Shown here piece after piece: positions 42,235 to 49,063 of a DNA stretch of 64,000 nucleotides. Position numbers and translations under genes: made by a program. The notes beneath the pieces are model-generated. The model searched no databases. It had not been told where the DNA came from and saw only the letters and a list, made by a program, of their open reading frames with translations. Positions within the stretch are counted from its first letter, which is position 1; every line of letters begins with the position of its first letter. This DNA is from a virus: positions 62,001-126,000 of IMG/VR virus record IMGVR_UViG_3300028376_000003; one strand, written 5' to 3'.

Positions 42235-44460
42235 TTAGAAATTTTCGTTTAATGGAAAATTCTTTAGATAAATTTTATCATTGGCATTATCACCAAATAT
42301 TAAATATTTAGAGTCATCACCCAATATATATTGATTCAATACTTTATTATGAGCTTCCTCTGGGATAACATCACTAAAAAGTCTTATGTTAGTAACCTTC
42401 ATATCAGATGCTAATATCTTAGGATTTTTATCAATATTATACTGAATAGGTTCTATGTCTTGTTTATTATAATACTCTTTTCTCAAAATTGTACTATTAA
42501 GCATTTTTGCATCATCTTCTATATCTACATTTCTCTTATATATATAATTTTCAATATACCTTTGACGTTGGTTTAAATTTAGCACATAACAATACCAAGT
42601 ATCTTCCTCTAATGCATCACTTTCCCCATCATTTAACTCAAATATATATTCTTCTTCATTCATAGTAACTGTAATGCTATCATTCTTTAGACTAGACTTC
42701 CATCCTTTATTAATCCCATTGTCATAAACGTCCATAAATTTATAAACTTCATCTTTTATGTAGTTATTTATACTAAACCAAACTTGTAATGATATGTTGT
42801 CAGATACATCAAGTATAGAATTAAAGTTCTTGTATTGAACTGCCAAACCATTATATTCTACTGTTGATAAATCATAACAATATTTAGATATTATGGTTGT
42901 TGAGTTTTCAATAAGTTCTTTATCAACTTCAGAAAAATACTCAAGTCTAATAGGATCTCTAGATAAAGGTTGTTGTTCCTTCTTATTAGCAATTGACTTC
43001 TTATCTTGTTCTATCTCCTTTCCAAATAGTTCATCAATAGTAGTATTCTTTGTTAACTCACTAATGCTATTAGAAATTTCTGGAATATCTGTCTGAACAT
43101 TTGATTTTTGAGAATATTTTTTGAGAATAAGTTTATAATAAACAGCCGCATTATTAAAATTTCTAAACTGTTGAGCATGGTCAACTTGATACATTCTATT
43201 AACTTGACAAAAATGTATAAAATCTTCTTTAGAAGGTCTTCTCTGGACACCAAACATTTCCTTAAATTGTTTCTTTGTTATATGTGCTTCCATTGAATCA
43301 AATAATCCTAAATCGAATATGTTCATCTTAATCTGTGAGTCTGGAAAATTATTACCATCAATAGATATTTTTAAATCTCCCTCACACACAACATTATATA
43401 ATTGATATTCATTAAGTGTGTGGTCTTGACCATTGGCATCTGGATCAGTTGCATAATAAGTTACTTTATGTCCTAGTACTTGTTCAGAGTCTGTACTTAA
43501 TTTTTCATATAGTTGAGTAGCTTGTGTTTGTTCATAAGGATTATATAACTGAGCCTTGTCTGTATCTGTCATTGGTTTAAATGCATCATTCTCACCTTCA
43601 CAGTTGTTACCTGTTGTGTTTAAATTATCATTCATTATATACTTACCTTCACTGTTTATATAGCCTATCTGGTTGGATTTACAACATTCTCTTATCCCAA
43701 ATAGATTACTCTTTTTATAATCTTCCTTAACATTTTGAAAATCTCCTACTAAATTTATGTCTTGAAACCTAGACACTGATCCCGATTTGTTATCAATAAG
43801 ATATTCTATTTCAAAGAAACGTATAGGGTTTATCCTTTTGGTTGTTATATTTTCTTTAGTCAATGGTTCCCATTCAGTCCAAGTTCTAGAGTTATCTTGT
43901 GAGAATCTATACTTTATACTTATGTCATCTAAACTAGTTATATTAATGATTTGTATATCTTCTAATTTAAAAACTTTATATATGAAAGGTGCTTTTACTA
44001 TCTTAGAATCACCTGGCTCTATATAAAATGCTTGTTCACCATTGAATTGTATTTCTTGTCTATCTATAATACCTTCTAATTTATATTCTAGTATTCTTAT
44101 ACTACCTATTTCAGAAGTTCCCTTTCTCACCCATTTAATTTCAAGGTACATACTATCTAGTGTATCAACAACTGGGAAGTTGGTTATATTAATATTTAAG
44201 TCTAACCACTCAGACCATGTGTTACCATCTCTGGAAACTCTATAATATTGTAAGAGAAATCTATCTTGTTTAAGACCTAAACTATCGTATGTAAATCTTT
44301 TGAACTTTTCCACATTATCTAACTTATCAAAAGATAATATGTATTCATCATTGATAGAATTTAGATAAGGAGTTTCATCTTCAACACCAGTTGCCATCAC
44401 GTCATATTCATCTGATATAGTTATTATTCCTTTCTCAAAATCTGAGTTTATATTTACCAT
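42235..44460 (-). CDS. Virion structural protein with LamG-like C-terminal region, 741 aa
   Basis: Beta-rich protein. The first 250 residues have repeated SWSEW/TWTEWEPL-type strands (YRVSRDGNTWSEWLDLN and YRFSQDNSRTWTEWEPL), suggesting two similar beta domains. A helical middle (about 330-500) follows. The C-terminus (ISLQVWFSINNYIKDEVYKF then TWYCYVLNLNQRQRYIENY) is like a concanavalin/LamG sandwich. A late box lies 5 bases upstream. Probable tail or baseplate component. Confidence 0.7.
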   Translation of the reverse strand: MVNINSDFEKGIITISDEYDVMATGVEDETPYLNSINDEYILSFDKLDNVEKFKRFTYDSLGLKQDRFLLQYYRVSRDGNTWSEWLDLNINITNFPVVDTLDSMYLEIKWVRKGTSEIGSIRILEYKLEGIIDRQEIQFNGEQAFYIEPGDSKIVKAPFIYKVFKLEDIQIINITSLDDISIKYRFSQDNSRTWTEWEPLTKENITTKRINPIRFFEIEYLIDNKSGSVSRFQDINLVGDFQNVKEDYKKSNLFGIRECCKSNQIGYINSEGKYIMNDNLNTTGNNCEGENDAFKPMTDTDKAQLYNPYEQTQATQLYEKLSTDSEQVLGHKVTYYATDPDANGQDHTLNEYQLYNVVCEGDLKISIDGNNFPDSQIKMNIFDLGLFDSMEAHITKKQFKEMFGVQRRPSKEDFIHFCQVNRMYQVDHAQQFRNFNNAAVYYKLILKKYSQKSNVQTDIPEISNSISELTKNTTIDELFGKEIEQDKKSIANKKEQQPLSRDPIRLEYFSEVDKELIENSTTIISKYCYDLSTVEYNGLAVQYKNFNSILDVSDNISLQVWFSINNYIKDEVYKFMDVYDNGINKGWKSSLKNDSITVTMNEEEYIFELNDGESDALEEDTWYCYVLNLNQRQRYIENYIYKRNVDIEDDAKMLNSTILRKEYYNKQDIEPIQYNIDKNPKILASDMKVTNIRLFSDVIPEEAHNKVLNQYILGDDSKYLIFGDNANDKIYLKNFPLNENF

Positions 44461-44465
44461 AACTC

Positions 44466-44475
44466 TATATATTAA
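44466..44475 (-). promoter_or_regulatory. Late-type box TTAATATATA
   Basis: Exact minus-strand box 5 bases before the ATG at 44460. Confidence 0.6.
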
Positions 44476-44526
44476 AAAAGATTATTTTAATTTAAAAAAA
44501 ACCTTGTATAAACCATTTATTTATAT

Positions 44527-44534
44527 TATATTTG
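44527..44534 (+). promoter_or_regulatory. Bacteroidetes-type -7 element TATATTTG for the Asp-Gln-Pro tRNA operon
   Basis: TATATTTGCATAG, 86 bases before the leader ATG; the downstream leader is homologous to that at 39826-39911. Confidence 0.6.
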
Positions 44535-44603
44535 CATAGAAATAATATAATTCTAAACTTTTATAAAAAAAAGTCTATAAATAACCATAGAGAGAAATAA
44601 AAG

Positions 44604-44613
44604 TTAATATATA
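44604..44613 (+). promoter_or_regulatory. Late-type box TTAATATATA before tRNA leader
   Basis: Exact box 7 bases before the leader ATG. Confidence 0.6.
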
Positions 44614-44620
44614 AAACATA

Positions 44621-44725
44621 ATGAAAAATTTAAACTTAAACATAGTAGTTAACCCTCAACCCCAAGTTGATATCGATCAGGATTCTGATACGAAAGGTGC
44701 TAACTATGTTTTAAATTTAAGTTGA
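44621..44725 (+). CDS. Attenuator leader peptide, Pro/Gln/Asp-rich (34 aa)
   Basis: ATG 44621 to TGA 44725. It begins MKNLNLN, as does the leader at 39912, but then reads NPQPQVDIDQDSD: two Pro, three Gln and four Asp within 13 residues. The six tRNAs behind the terminator are Asp, Gln, Pro, Asp, Gln, Pro. The shared opening with different specific codons suggests one ancestral leader retuned to its tRNAs. CTAACTATGTTTT (44700-44712) can pair, with a three-base internal loop, with AAAACTCGGTTAG (44745-44757) of the terminator. Confidence 0.8.
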   Translation: MKNLNLNIVVNPQPQVDIDQDSDTKGANYVLNLS

Positions 44726-44743
44726 TATTTAAATAATAAAAAC

Positions 44744-44784
44744 AAAAACTCGGTTAGTCTTTTAGATTAACCGAGTTTTTTTTG
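44744..44784 (+). terminator. Rho-independent terminator upstream of tRNA-Asp
   Basis: AAAACTCGGTTA / TAACCGAGTTTT with an 11-base loop and eight T; 8 bases before the first tRNA. Confidence 0.9.
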
Positions 44785-44791
44785 TTTATAT

Positions 44792-44864
44792 AGCTCTGAG
44801 GTCAAATGGTTAAGATGTACGTCTGTCTCACGTAACGGAGTGGGTTCGATTCCCATCAGAGCTG
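44792..44864 (+). tRNA. tRNA-Asp (GUC), copy 1
   Basis: Acceptor AGCTCTG/CAGAGCT, anticodon arm TACGTCTGTCTCACGTA (GTC), T arm GTGGGTTCGATTCCCAT. Confidence 0.88.
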
Positions 44865-44876
44865 CTAATATTAAAT

Positions 44877-44950
44877 TGCCCCATAGTGTAATTGGCTAAC
44901 ACATCTGGTTTTGGTCCAGAAGATTGCAGGTTCGAACCCTGCTGGGGTAA
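44877..44950 (+). tRNA. tRNA-Gln (UUG), copy 1
   Basis: Acceptor TGCCCCA/TGGGGTA, anticodon arm TCTGGTTTTGGTCCAGA (TTG), T arm GCAGGTTCGAACCCTGC. Confidence 0.9.
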
Positions 44951-44958
44951 CAAGTTAA

Positions 44959-45034
44959 TCGAGAAGTGACTAAGGTTATAAGCACGGGTGCATTGGAGGC
45001 ATCAGTTAGCAGGTTCGATTCCTGTCTTCTCGAC
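44959..45034 (+). tRNA. tRNA-Pro (UGG), copy 1
   Basis: Acceptor TCGAGAA/TTCTCGA, anticodon arm GGTGCATTGGAGGCATC (TGG), T arm GCAGGTTCGATTCCTGT. Confidence 0.85.
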
Positions 45035-45045
45035 AAATTTTTAAT

Positions 45046-45117
45046 AGTCCATTAGTGTAAAGGTTATCATTTCCGACTGTCTCTCGGAAGATAGGGGTTC
45101 GAATCCCCTATGGACTG
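45046..45117 (+). tRNA. tRNA-Asp (GUC), copy 2
   Basis: Acceptor AGTCCAT/ATGGACT, anticodon arm TTCCGACTGTCTCTCGGAA (GTC), T arm AGGGGTTCGAATCCCCT. Confidence 0.85.
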
Positions 45118-45123
45118 CAAAAA

Positions 45124-45197
45124 TGCTCTATAGTGTAATTGGTTAACACGTCTGGCTTTGGTCCAGGAGATTGTAGGTTCGAACCCTACTGGGGCAA
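45124..45197 (+). tRNA. tRNA-Gln (UUG), copy 2
   Basis: Acceptor TGCTCTA/TGGGGCA, anticodon arm TCTGGCTTTGGTCCAGG (TTG), T arm GTAGGTTCGAACCCTAC. Very similar to copy 1. Confidence 0.9.
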
Positions 45198-45206
45198 CAA
45201 GTATAG

Positions 45207-45279
45207 CGAGGGTGTAGTGTAATCTGGTAACACACGATGTTTGGGACATCGAATTGCTGTTCGAATCGGACATCTTCGA
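45207..45279 (+). tRNA. tRNA-Pro (UGG), copy 2, weak T stem
   Basis: Acceptor CGAGGGT/ATCTTCG, anticodon arm CGATGTTTGGGACATCG (TGG). The T stem TGCTG/CGGAC has two mismatches, so this copy may be losing function. Confidence 0.7.
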
Positions 45280-45298
45280 CAAAAATTATAGTTAAAAC

Positions 45299-45358
45299 TA
45301 AATGTTGTTAATAAGCAACATTTTAGCACTTTTTGTTGTTAATAAGCAACAAAAAAAA
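45299..45358. terminator. Two tandem hairpins with identical loops
   Basis: AATGTTG-TTAATAAG-CAACATT, then TTTTTGTTG-TTAATAAG-CAACAAAAA. The same eight-base loop occurs in both. They end the tRNA operon; the second has a T/A tract and can work in both directions. Confidence 0.7.
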
Positions 45359-45396
45359 TTAACACAAAAAACAACATATAATTCAAACTAAACTGT

Positions 45397-45404
45397 TATA
45401 TTTG
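45397..45404 (+). promoter_or_regulatory. Bacteroidetes-type -7 element TATATTTG
   Basis: TATATTTG, 12 bases before ATG 45417. Confidence 0.6.
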
Positions 45405-45416
45405 AATATATAGTAT

Positions 45417-45869
45417 ATGGATCGTATATATAAAATTAAGTTTGATGTTACTGATGAAGAGTTAGATGACCTATTTATGTATTTCTCTGATGAAGACCTA
45501 GATGATGTTGAAGAGTTAGAGGCTGAGGCATATTTCTATTTTCACGAAGAAGGTAACTATGTATGTTATTTAATAACTACTGAGGTAGAGATGAGAACTT
45601 ACGTGGGTGTTATGGATAAAAACAAAATAAATATATATGTTAAAGATTTTTCCGATAGAATATTAAATTCAACTGTTAATCTAGAAGATAACTTAAGACA
45701 TAACATCGATAAGGAAAATTGTGAAGACTTTGAAGACTTCATTATTTGCCTAAATGAATGGGTTCTTGGAAAATTAGATATAGACTTTGTATTAGATAGG
45801 ATATCTAGCGTAGGAATTGATAATCTAACAGAAAATGAAAAATACTTTTTAAACTCATATAAAATATGA
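45417..45869 (+). CDS. Hypothetical protein with DUF6576-like tail, 150 aa
   Basis: Acidic N-terminal half (DEELDDLFMYFSDEDLDDVE). The C-terminus DFVLDRISSVGIDNLTENEK followed by YFL matches a short helical motif (LDKISxxGxxSLTxxEKxFL) found at the ends of several Bacteroidetes proteins, including rhomboid proteases. This suggests gene exchange with such hosts. Overlaps the next gene by 4 bases. Confidence 0.6.
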   Translation: MDRIYKIKFDVTDEELDDLFMYFSDEDLDDVEELEAEAYFYFHEEGNYVCYLITTEVEMRTYVGVMDKNKINIYVKDFSDRILNSTVNLEDNLRHNIDKENCEDFEDFIICLNEWVLGKLDIDFVLDRISSVGIDNLTENEKYFLNSYKI

Positions 45870-46246
45870 ATATATTCTTAGATGATATAAGAGAACCAAA
45901 TATGTCACATAATAAAACTAAAGGATTAGGTAATGAATATTCTGATTCTAATAAATGGATTATAATAAGAGATTATTTTTCTTTCATTAAATTCTTAGAT
46001 GATAATATAGAAAATATAACACTTATATCATTTGATCACGACATAGCTTCATATAAAGATAGTAAAGAATACACTGGTAAAGATGCTGCCAATTATTTAA
46101 TAGAGATATGTTTAGATAATAGTTTAAAAATGCCTAAATGGTATGTACATTCTGACAACACAGTTGGTGCTCATAATATAAATAGCATACTACATAACTA
46201 TGTTAGGGTTGTTGAGCAGTTTAAAGGTCCAAATCACCACCTCTAG
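45866..46246 (+). CDS. Cyclic-phosphate-processing receiver-domain protein
   Basis: 126 residues. It opens MNIFLDDIREP, then W-I-I-I-RDYFSF, ISFDHDIA, TGKDAANYLIEICLDN, and ends PKWYVHSDNTVGAHNINSIL: the pattern of the cyclic-phosphate processing receiver (cpRec) family, predicted to act on RNA ends in RNA-repair operons. The kinase-like gene at 47297 may be its partner (inference). Its end overlaps the convergent gene by 26 bases. Confidence 0.75.
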   Translation: MNIFLDDIREPNMSHNKTKGLGNEYSDSNKWIIIRDYFSFIKFLDDNIENITLISFDHDIASYKDSKEYTGKDAANYLIEICLDNSLKMPKWYVHSDNTVGAHNINSILHNYVRVVEQFKGPNHHL

Positions 46247-47258
46247 TGTTATATCCACCACATGTGCTATCAAGTAGATAGTATCCCTCATATTCTACAT
46301 TATTGTTATATAAAATTTTTCTTTCCTTATCGTAATTTCTGAAAGTATCCATAAATGGATAAGCATTATAATCACCTTCTAACTTTATGTTCATATTAAC
46401 TCTATATGTCTTATCACCATAGTTCATTAAATCCATGTTTTTAATACTATTGTGAGTTCTGTAACCCCAACCATTATCCTTAGCATATTTAACTAACTTA
46501 TCACCATCTGAATCAGTGAAATAATATCTTCTATCCATATAATATTCTACATCCCCAAGTTCATCACTTATAGTATTAATACCATTTAGTTTAAATACTA
46601 AAGCTCTAGCTAATAACTTACCATCTTTAACTAATATTGCTAGGCTACAAACATCTTTATTATTTACAAACATTTTAAACAAATTAGAATCAACGCCTAC
46701 CATACAAGACTTCCCTAGTGTACCAGTTCGTTTTTTTATAAAGTGTTTGTCCGCGTCATACCACTCTGGTATTTCATCACCAGATACTATTTCAATGTGT
46801 GCTTCTGAATAATTTGAGTTTGATTTATATTTATTTACAAAATTTTCAACTTCTTCTTTACTAAATCGGCTCGGGAATGCTCTATTAATAAATTTGCCTA
46901 TTTTAAACTCACTTCTATTCCCTTTGTATATGCCACCAACATCATTATTGTGTATCTCATCTGCCAATTCTTCACTAAACTCATCAAATTTAGTTATGGG
47001 TACTCTGACATTATTATTAACTTTTCTAATAGCACTATTCATTGTTGTAAAACTAACATATCCTTCTTTTTTACCGTTATCAATAAAAGTTATATCTGGG
47101 TTTATATCCTCGCCTTCTAATGAAAGTAATGCATCTGATATATCACCACCAATTATTGATATAGTATTTCTAAAATTTGGTGAGTAATACACAACAGATT
47201 CTGTTATTAACTTTTCCATAATAGAATGGTTTTTAAAACTTAAATAATTTTTAATCAT
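46221..47258 (-). CDS. Late hypothetical protein, 345 aa, capsid-targeting-like N-terminus
   Basis: The N-terminus MIKNYLSFKNHSIMEKLITE resembles capsid-targeting peptides. The second half contains GTLGKSCMVGVDSNLFKMFV, LLARALVFKLNG and YYMDRRYYFTDSDGDKLVKY, then GWGYRTHNS, a pattern I recall from many T4-like phage proteins of unknown function. A late box lies 6 bases upstream. It overlaps the convergent cpRec gene by 26 bases at the 3' ends. Confidence 0.65.
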   Translation of the reverse strand: MIKNYLSFKNHSIMEKLITESVVYYSPNFRNTISIIGGDISDALLSLEGEDINPDITFIDNGKKEGYVSFTTMNSAIRKVNNNVRVPITKFDEFSEELADEIHNNDVGGIYKGNRSEFKIGKFINRAFPSRFSKEEVENFVNKYKSNSNYSEAHIEIVSGDEIPEWYDADKHFIKKRTGTLGKSCMVGVDSNLFKMFVNNKDVCSLAILVKDGKLLARALVFKLNGINTISDELGDVEYYMDRRYYFTDSDGDKLVKYAKDNGWGYRTHNSIKNMDLMNYGDKTYRVNMNIKLEGDYNAYPFMDTFRNYDKERKILYNNNVEYEGYYLLDSTCGGYNTRGGDLDL

Positions 47259-47264
47259 ATAAGG

Positions 47265-47274
47265 TATATATTAA
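47265..47274 (-). promoter_or_regulatory. Late-type box TTAATATATA
   Basis: Exact minus-strand box 6 bases before the ATG at 47258. Confidence 0.6.
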
Positions 47275-47284
47275 ATATAATTAC

Positions 47285-47292
47285 TACATTTG
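47285..47292 (+). promoter_or_regulatory. Bacteroidetes-type -7 element TACATTTG
   Basis: TACATTTG fits TAnnTTTG; only 4 bases before ATG 47297, so a leaderless mRNA would result. Confidence 0.5.
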
Positions 47293-47296
47293 CAAA

Positions 47297-47815
47297 ATGA
47301 AGCCAGCCTTAAACATATCCGAATTAAAGACACCATTTATCATAATGTTGATTGGATTACCACTATCTGGCAAAACCACTTGGATTAAAGAGAATATACT
47401 AAATATGAAAGGTTATGAAAATATTGATATTATATCTAGAGATGATATAATTATGGAGTTATCAAGTAGTGATGATTATAATAAGTCTTATTCAGAAGTT
47501 GATGAGAAAGAAGTAAATACACTATTAAGAGAAAGGCTCATAGAATCTAACAAAAATAGAAGATGTGCTATTGTTGATATGACTAATATGTCTAAAAAAA
47601 GAAAAAACACTCTTAACTATTTTAAAAAAGATTATACTAGAGTAGCTATTTTATTCCCTTTGTTAGATGATGAAAAGTATACTATTAGAAATGATAAAAG
47701 AAAACGAGAAGAAAAAAAGCATATCTCCTTAACAGTATTAAAGGATATGTTAGAAAAATACGCAATTATTAATGAGGAAGATAAATTTGATATAGTAGTT
47801 ACCGTTGAAAAATAA
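47297..47815 (+). CDS. Polynucleotide-kinase-like P-loop kinase
   Basis: 172 residues. Walker A is GLPLSGKTTW (20-29), followed by ISRDDII (about 45), VDMTNMSKKRKN (Walker B region) and an Arg-rich lid (RNDKRKREEKK). This is the layout of the T4 Pnk 5'-kinase domain/AAA_33 family. There is no phosphatase domain. T4 Pnk repairs tRNA cut by host anticodon nucleases; a similar role would suit this tRNA-rich phage (inference). Confidence 0.8.
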   Translation: MKPALNISELKTPFIIMLIGLPLSGKTTWIKENILNMKGYENIDIISRDDIIMELSSSDDYNKSYSEVDEKEVNTLLRERLIESNKNRRCAIVDMTNMSKKRKNTLNYFKKDYTRVAILFPLLDDEKYTIRNDKRKREEKKHISLTVLKDMLEKYAIINEEDKFDIVVTVEK

Positions 47816-47827
47816 ATAAAAATATAA

Positions 47828-48529
47828 ATGAAGTATTTAGGGAGTAAGAATAGAATATCTAAGTACATATTGCCAATTATACTAGAAGGTAGAACTAATG
47901 GACAATATTATGTCGAGCCTTTTGTGGGTGGTGGGAACACAATTGATAAAGTTGGTGGCAATAGAATTGGTTCTGATAGTAATAAATATATGATAGCACT
48001 ACACAAAGCTTTACAAAAAGGCTGGATACCACCAAAGAATGTGTCTAAGGAAGAATATCTACATTTGAAGGATAACAGAGATGATTATCCACTTGAAATG
48101 GTTGGTTACTTTGCTACACAACTAGTATTCGGTAGTGTGTGGTTCGGCTCTTATAGAAGAGATAACAAAGGAAATAGAGACTATGATATTGAAGCATATA
48201 ATAATGTTATGAAACAACAACCAAATCTAACAGATGTTGAATTTGTTTGTTGTAGCTATGAGTGTCTAGATATACCACCAAACAGTCTTATTTATTGCGA
48301 TCCACCTTATAGAGGTGCTAGACCTTATATTGGTGATAATAAAATTAATCATAATATGTTTTGGGACTGGTGTAGAAAGGCATCAAATGAAGGTCATCAA
48401 GTATTTATAAGTGAATATAATGCTCCTGATGATTTTGAATGTGTGTGGGAAAAAGAAATATCATCAAGTGGGAATGGGATAACAGATAAAAAGTTAAGAG
48501 CCACAGAAAAACTATTCACAATAAAATAA
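47828..48529 (+). CDS. Dam-like D12-class DNA adenine N6-methyltransferase
   Basis: 233 residues. It starts MKYLGSKNRISKYI (D12-class motif X), motif I is YVEPFVGGGNTI, motif IV is IYCDPPY. No restriction partner. It lies 12 bases after the kinase in the same operon. It would protect phage DNA or regulate; the target is not readable. Confidence 0.92.
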   Translation: MKYLGSKNRISKYILPIILEGRTNGQYYVEPFVGGGNTIDKVGGNRIGSDSNKYMIALHKALQKGWIPPKNVSKEEYLHLKDNRDDYPLEMVGYFATQLVFGSVWFGSYRRDNKGNRDYDIEAYNNVMKQQPNLTDVEFVCCSYECLDIPPNSLIYCDPPYRGARPYIGDNKINHNMFWDWCRKASNEGHQVFISEYNAPDDFECVWEKEISSSGNGITDKKLRATEKLFTIK

Positions 48530-48558
48530 AAAATATATACAAATCAATTATTTATTCG

Positions 48559-48566
48559 TATATTTG
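48559..48566 (+). promoter_or_regulatory. Bacteroidetes-type -7 element TATATTTG
   Basis: TATATTTG, 32 bases before ATG 48599. Confidence 0.6.
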
Positions 48567-48598
48567 TTTAAACAAAACCATAAACTAAAACTATAACC

Positions 48599-48838
48599 AT
48601 GGTAGACACATTTAAAAATCATAGATTTGAAAGAAATTTATTAGAGAAAAAAATGGTAGATGAGTTCTCAGAGGAAGTAAACTTAGCAGAAATAGAATCA
48701 AGAGTTTTTGGTGATTTTAATTCTAAGTATGAAATACTAACAAAAAGAGAATTAAAAATTGTAAATTCTACTGTACAATGGTTAGGTACAGAAGTTGGAC
48801 AAGACTATCTTAAAAGATGTGGATTTGAAAAAGTATAG
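48599..48838 (+). CDS. Small hypothetical protein, 79 aa
   Basis: Helical, charged protein (RNLLEKKMVDEFSEEVNLAE); unknown. Followed 5 bases later by tRNA-like sequences on the same transcript. Confidence 0.6.
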   Translation: MVDTFKNHRFERNLLEKKMVDEFSEEVNLAEIESRVFGDFNSKYEILTKRELKIVNSTVQWLGTEVGQDYLKRCGFEKV

Positions 48839-48843
48839 AATAT

Positions 48844-48931
48844 GAGAGAGTTCCAGAGTGGTCAAATGGGCTTATATAAAGTAATATGAGTGTCTTAACA
48901 GACTTCGGGGTTCGAATCCTATCCTCTCTCA
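48844..48931 (+). tRNA. tRNA-like sequence, class II (Ser-like), probably degenerate
   Basis: Acceptor GAGAGAG/CTCTCTC and a Ser-type D region (CCAGAGTGGTCAAATGG). The middle stem CTTATAT/ATATGAG has a six-base loop AAAGTA, so no normal anticodon can be named. The variable arm GTCT/AGAC is present, but the T stem (GGGG/CCTA) is mostly broken around TTCGAAT. Likely a tRNA pseudogene or an odd tRNA. Confidence 0.4.
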
Positions 48932-48937
48932 CTAATT

Positions 48938-49008
48938 GGGTGCTAGTATAATAGGCAAAGCTTAATTGTGATAAGCCCTTCCCATCTCGAAGGATAAAAT
49001 CATAGCCC
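48938..49008 (+). ncRNA. tRNA-like fragment or small RNA before a terminator
   Basis: A D-arm-like TAGTATAATAGGCAAAGC and an anticodon-arm-like GCTTAATTGTGATAAGC are followed by a CCTTC/GAAGG hairpin instead of a T arm. It ends just before a terminator. It could be a decayed tRNA or an unknown RNA. Confidence 0.3.
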
Positions 49009-49013
49009 TTTGT

Positions 49014-49045
49014 AAAAAAGTTTATCTTTTAAAGATAAACTTTTT
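49014..49045. terminator. Rho-independent terminator
   Basis: AAAAAAGTTTATCTTT / AAAGATAAACTTTTT palindrome, symmetrical and so usable in both directions. Confidence 0.85.
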
Positions 49046-49063
49046 AAATTTAATTAAAAAATT

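Larger units (their letters stand above)
44621..44784 (+). promoter_or_regulatory. Predicted attenuator of the Asp-Gln-Pro tRNA operon
   Basis: The antiterminator candidate CTAACTATGTTTT lies downstream of the Pro/Gln/Asp codons and matches the terminator 5' arm at 10 of 13 positions. Confidence 0.65.
44792..45279 (+). repeat. Tandem duplication of an Asp-Gln-Pro tRNA trio
   Basis: The order Asp-Gln-Pro occurs twice with matching anticodons; Gln copies are most alike, Pro copies most diverged. Confidence 0.75.

Noticed and set aside
45067-45282. Minus-strand frame containing APVGFEPTISW
   Set aside because: A well-known artefact: the antisense of clustered tRNA genes. It overlaps three tRNAs.
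23875-49045. A tmRNA gene to partner SmpB
   Set aside because: I looked at the tRNA clusters and the odd RNAs at 48844-49008 for a split tRNA-like domain and a tag ending in Ala-Ala; none was seen.
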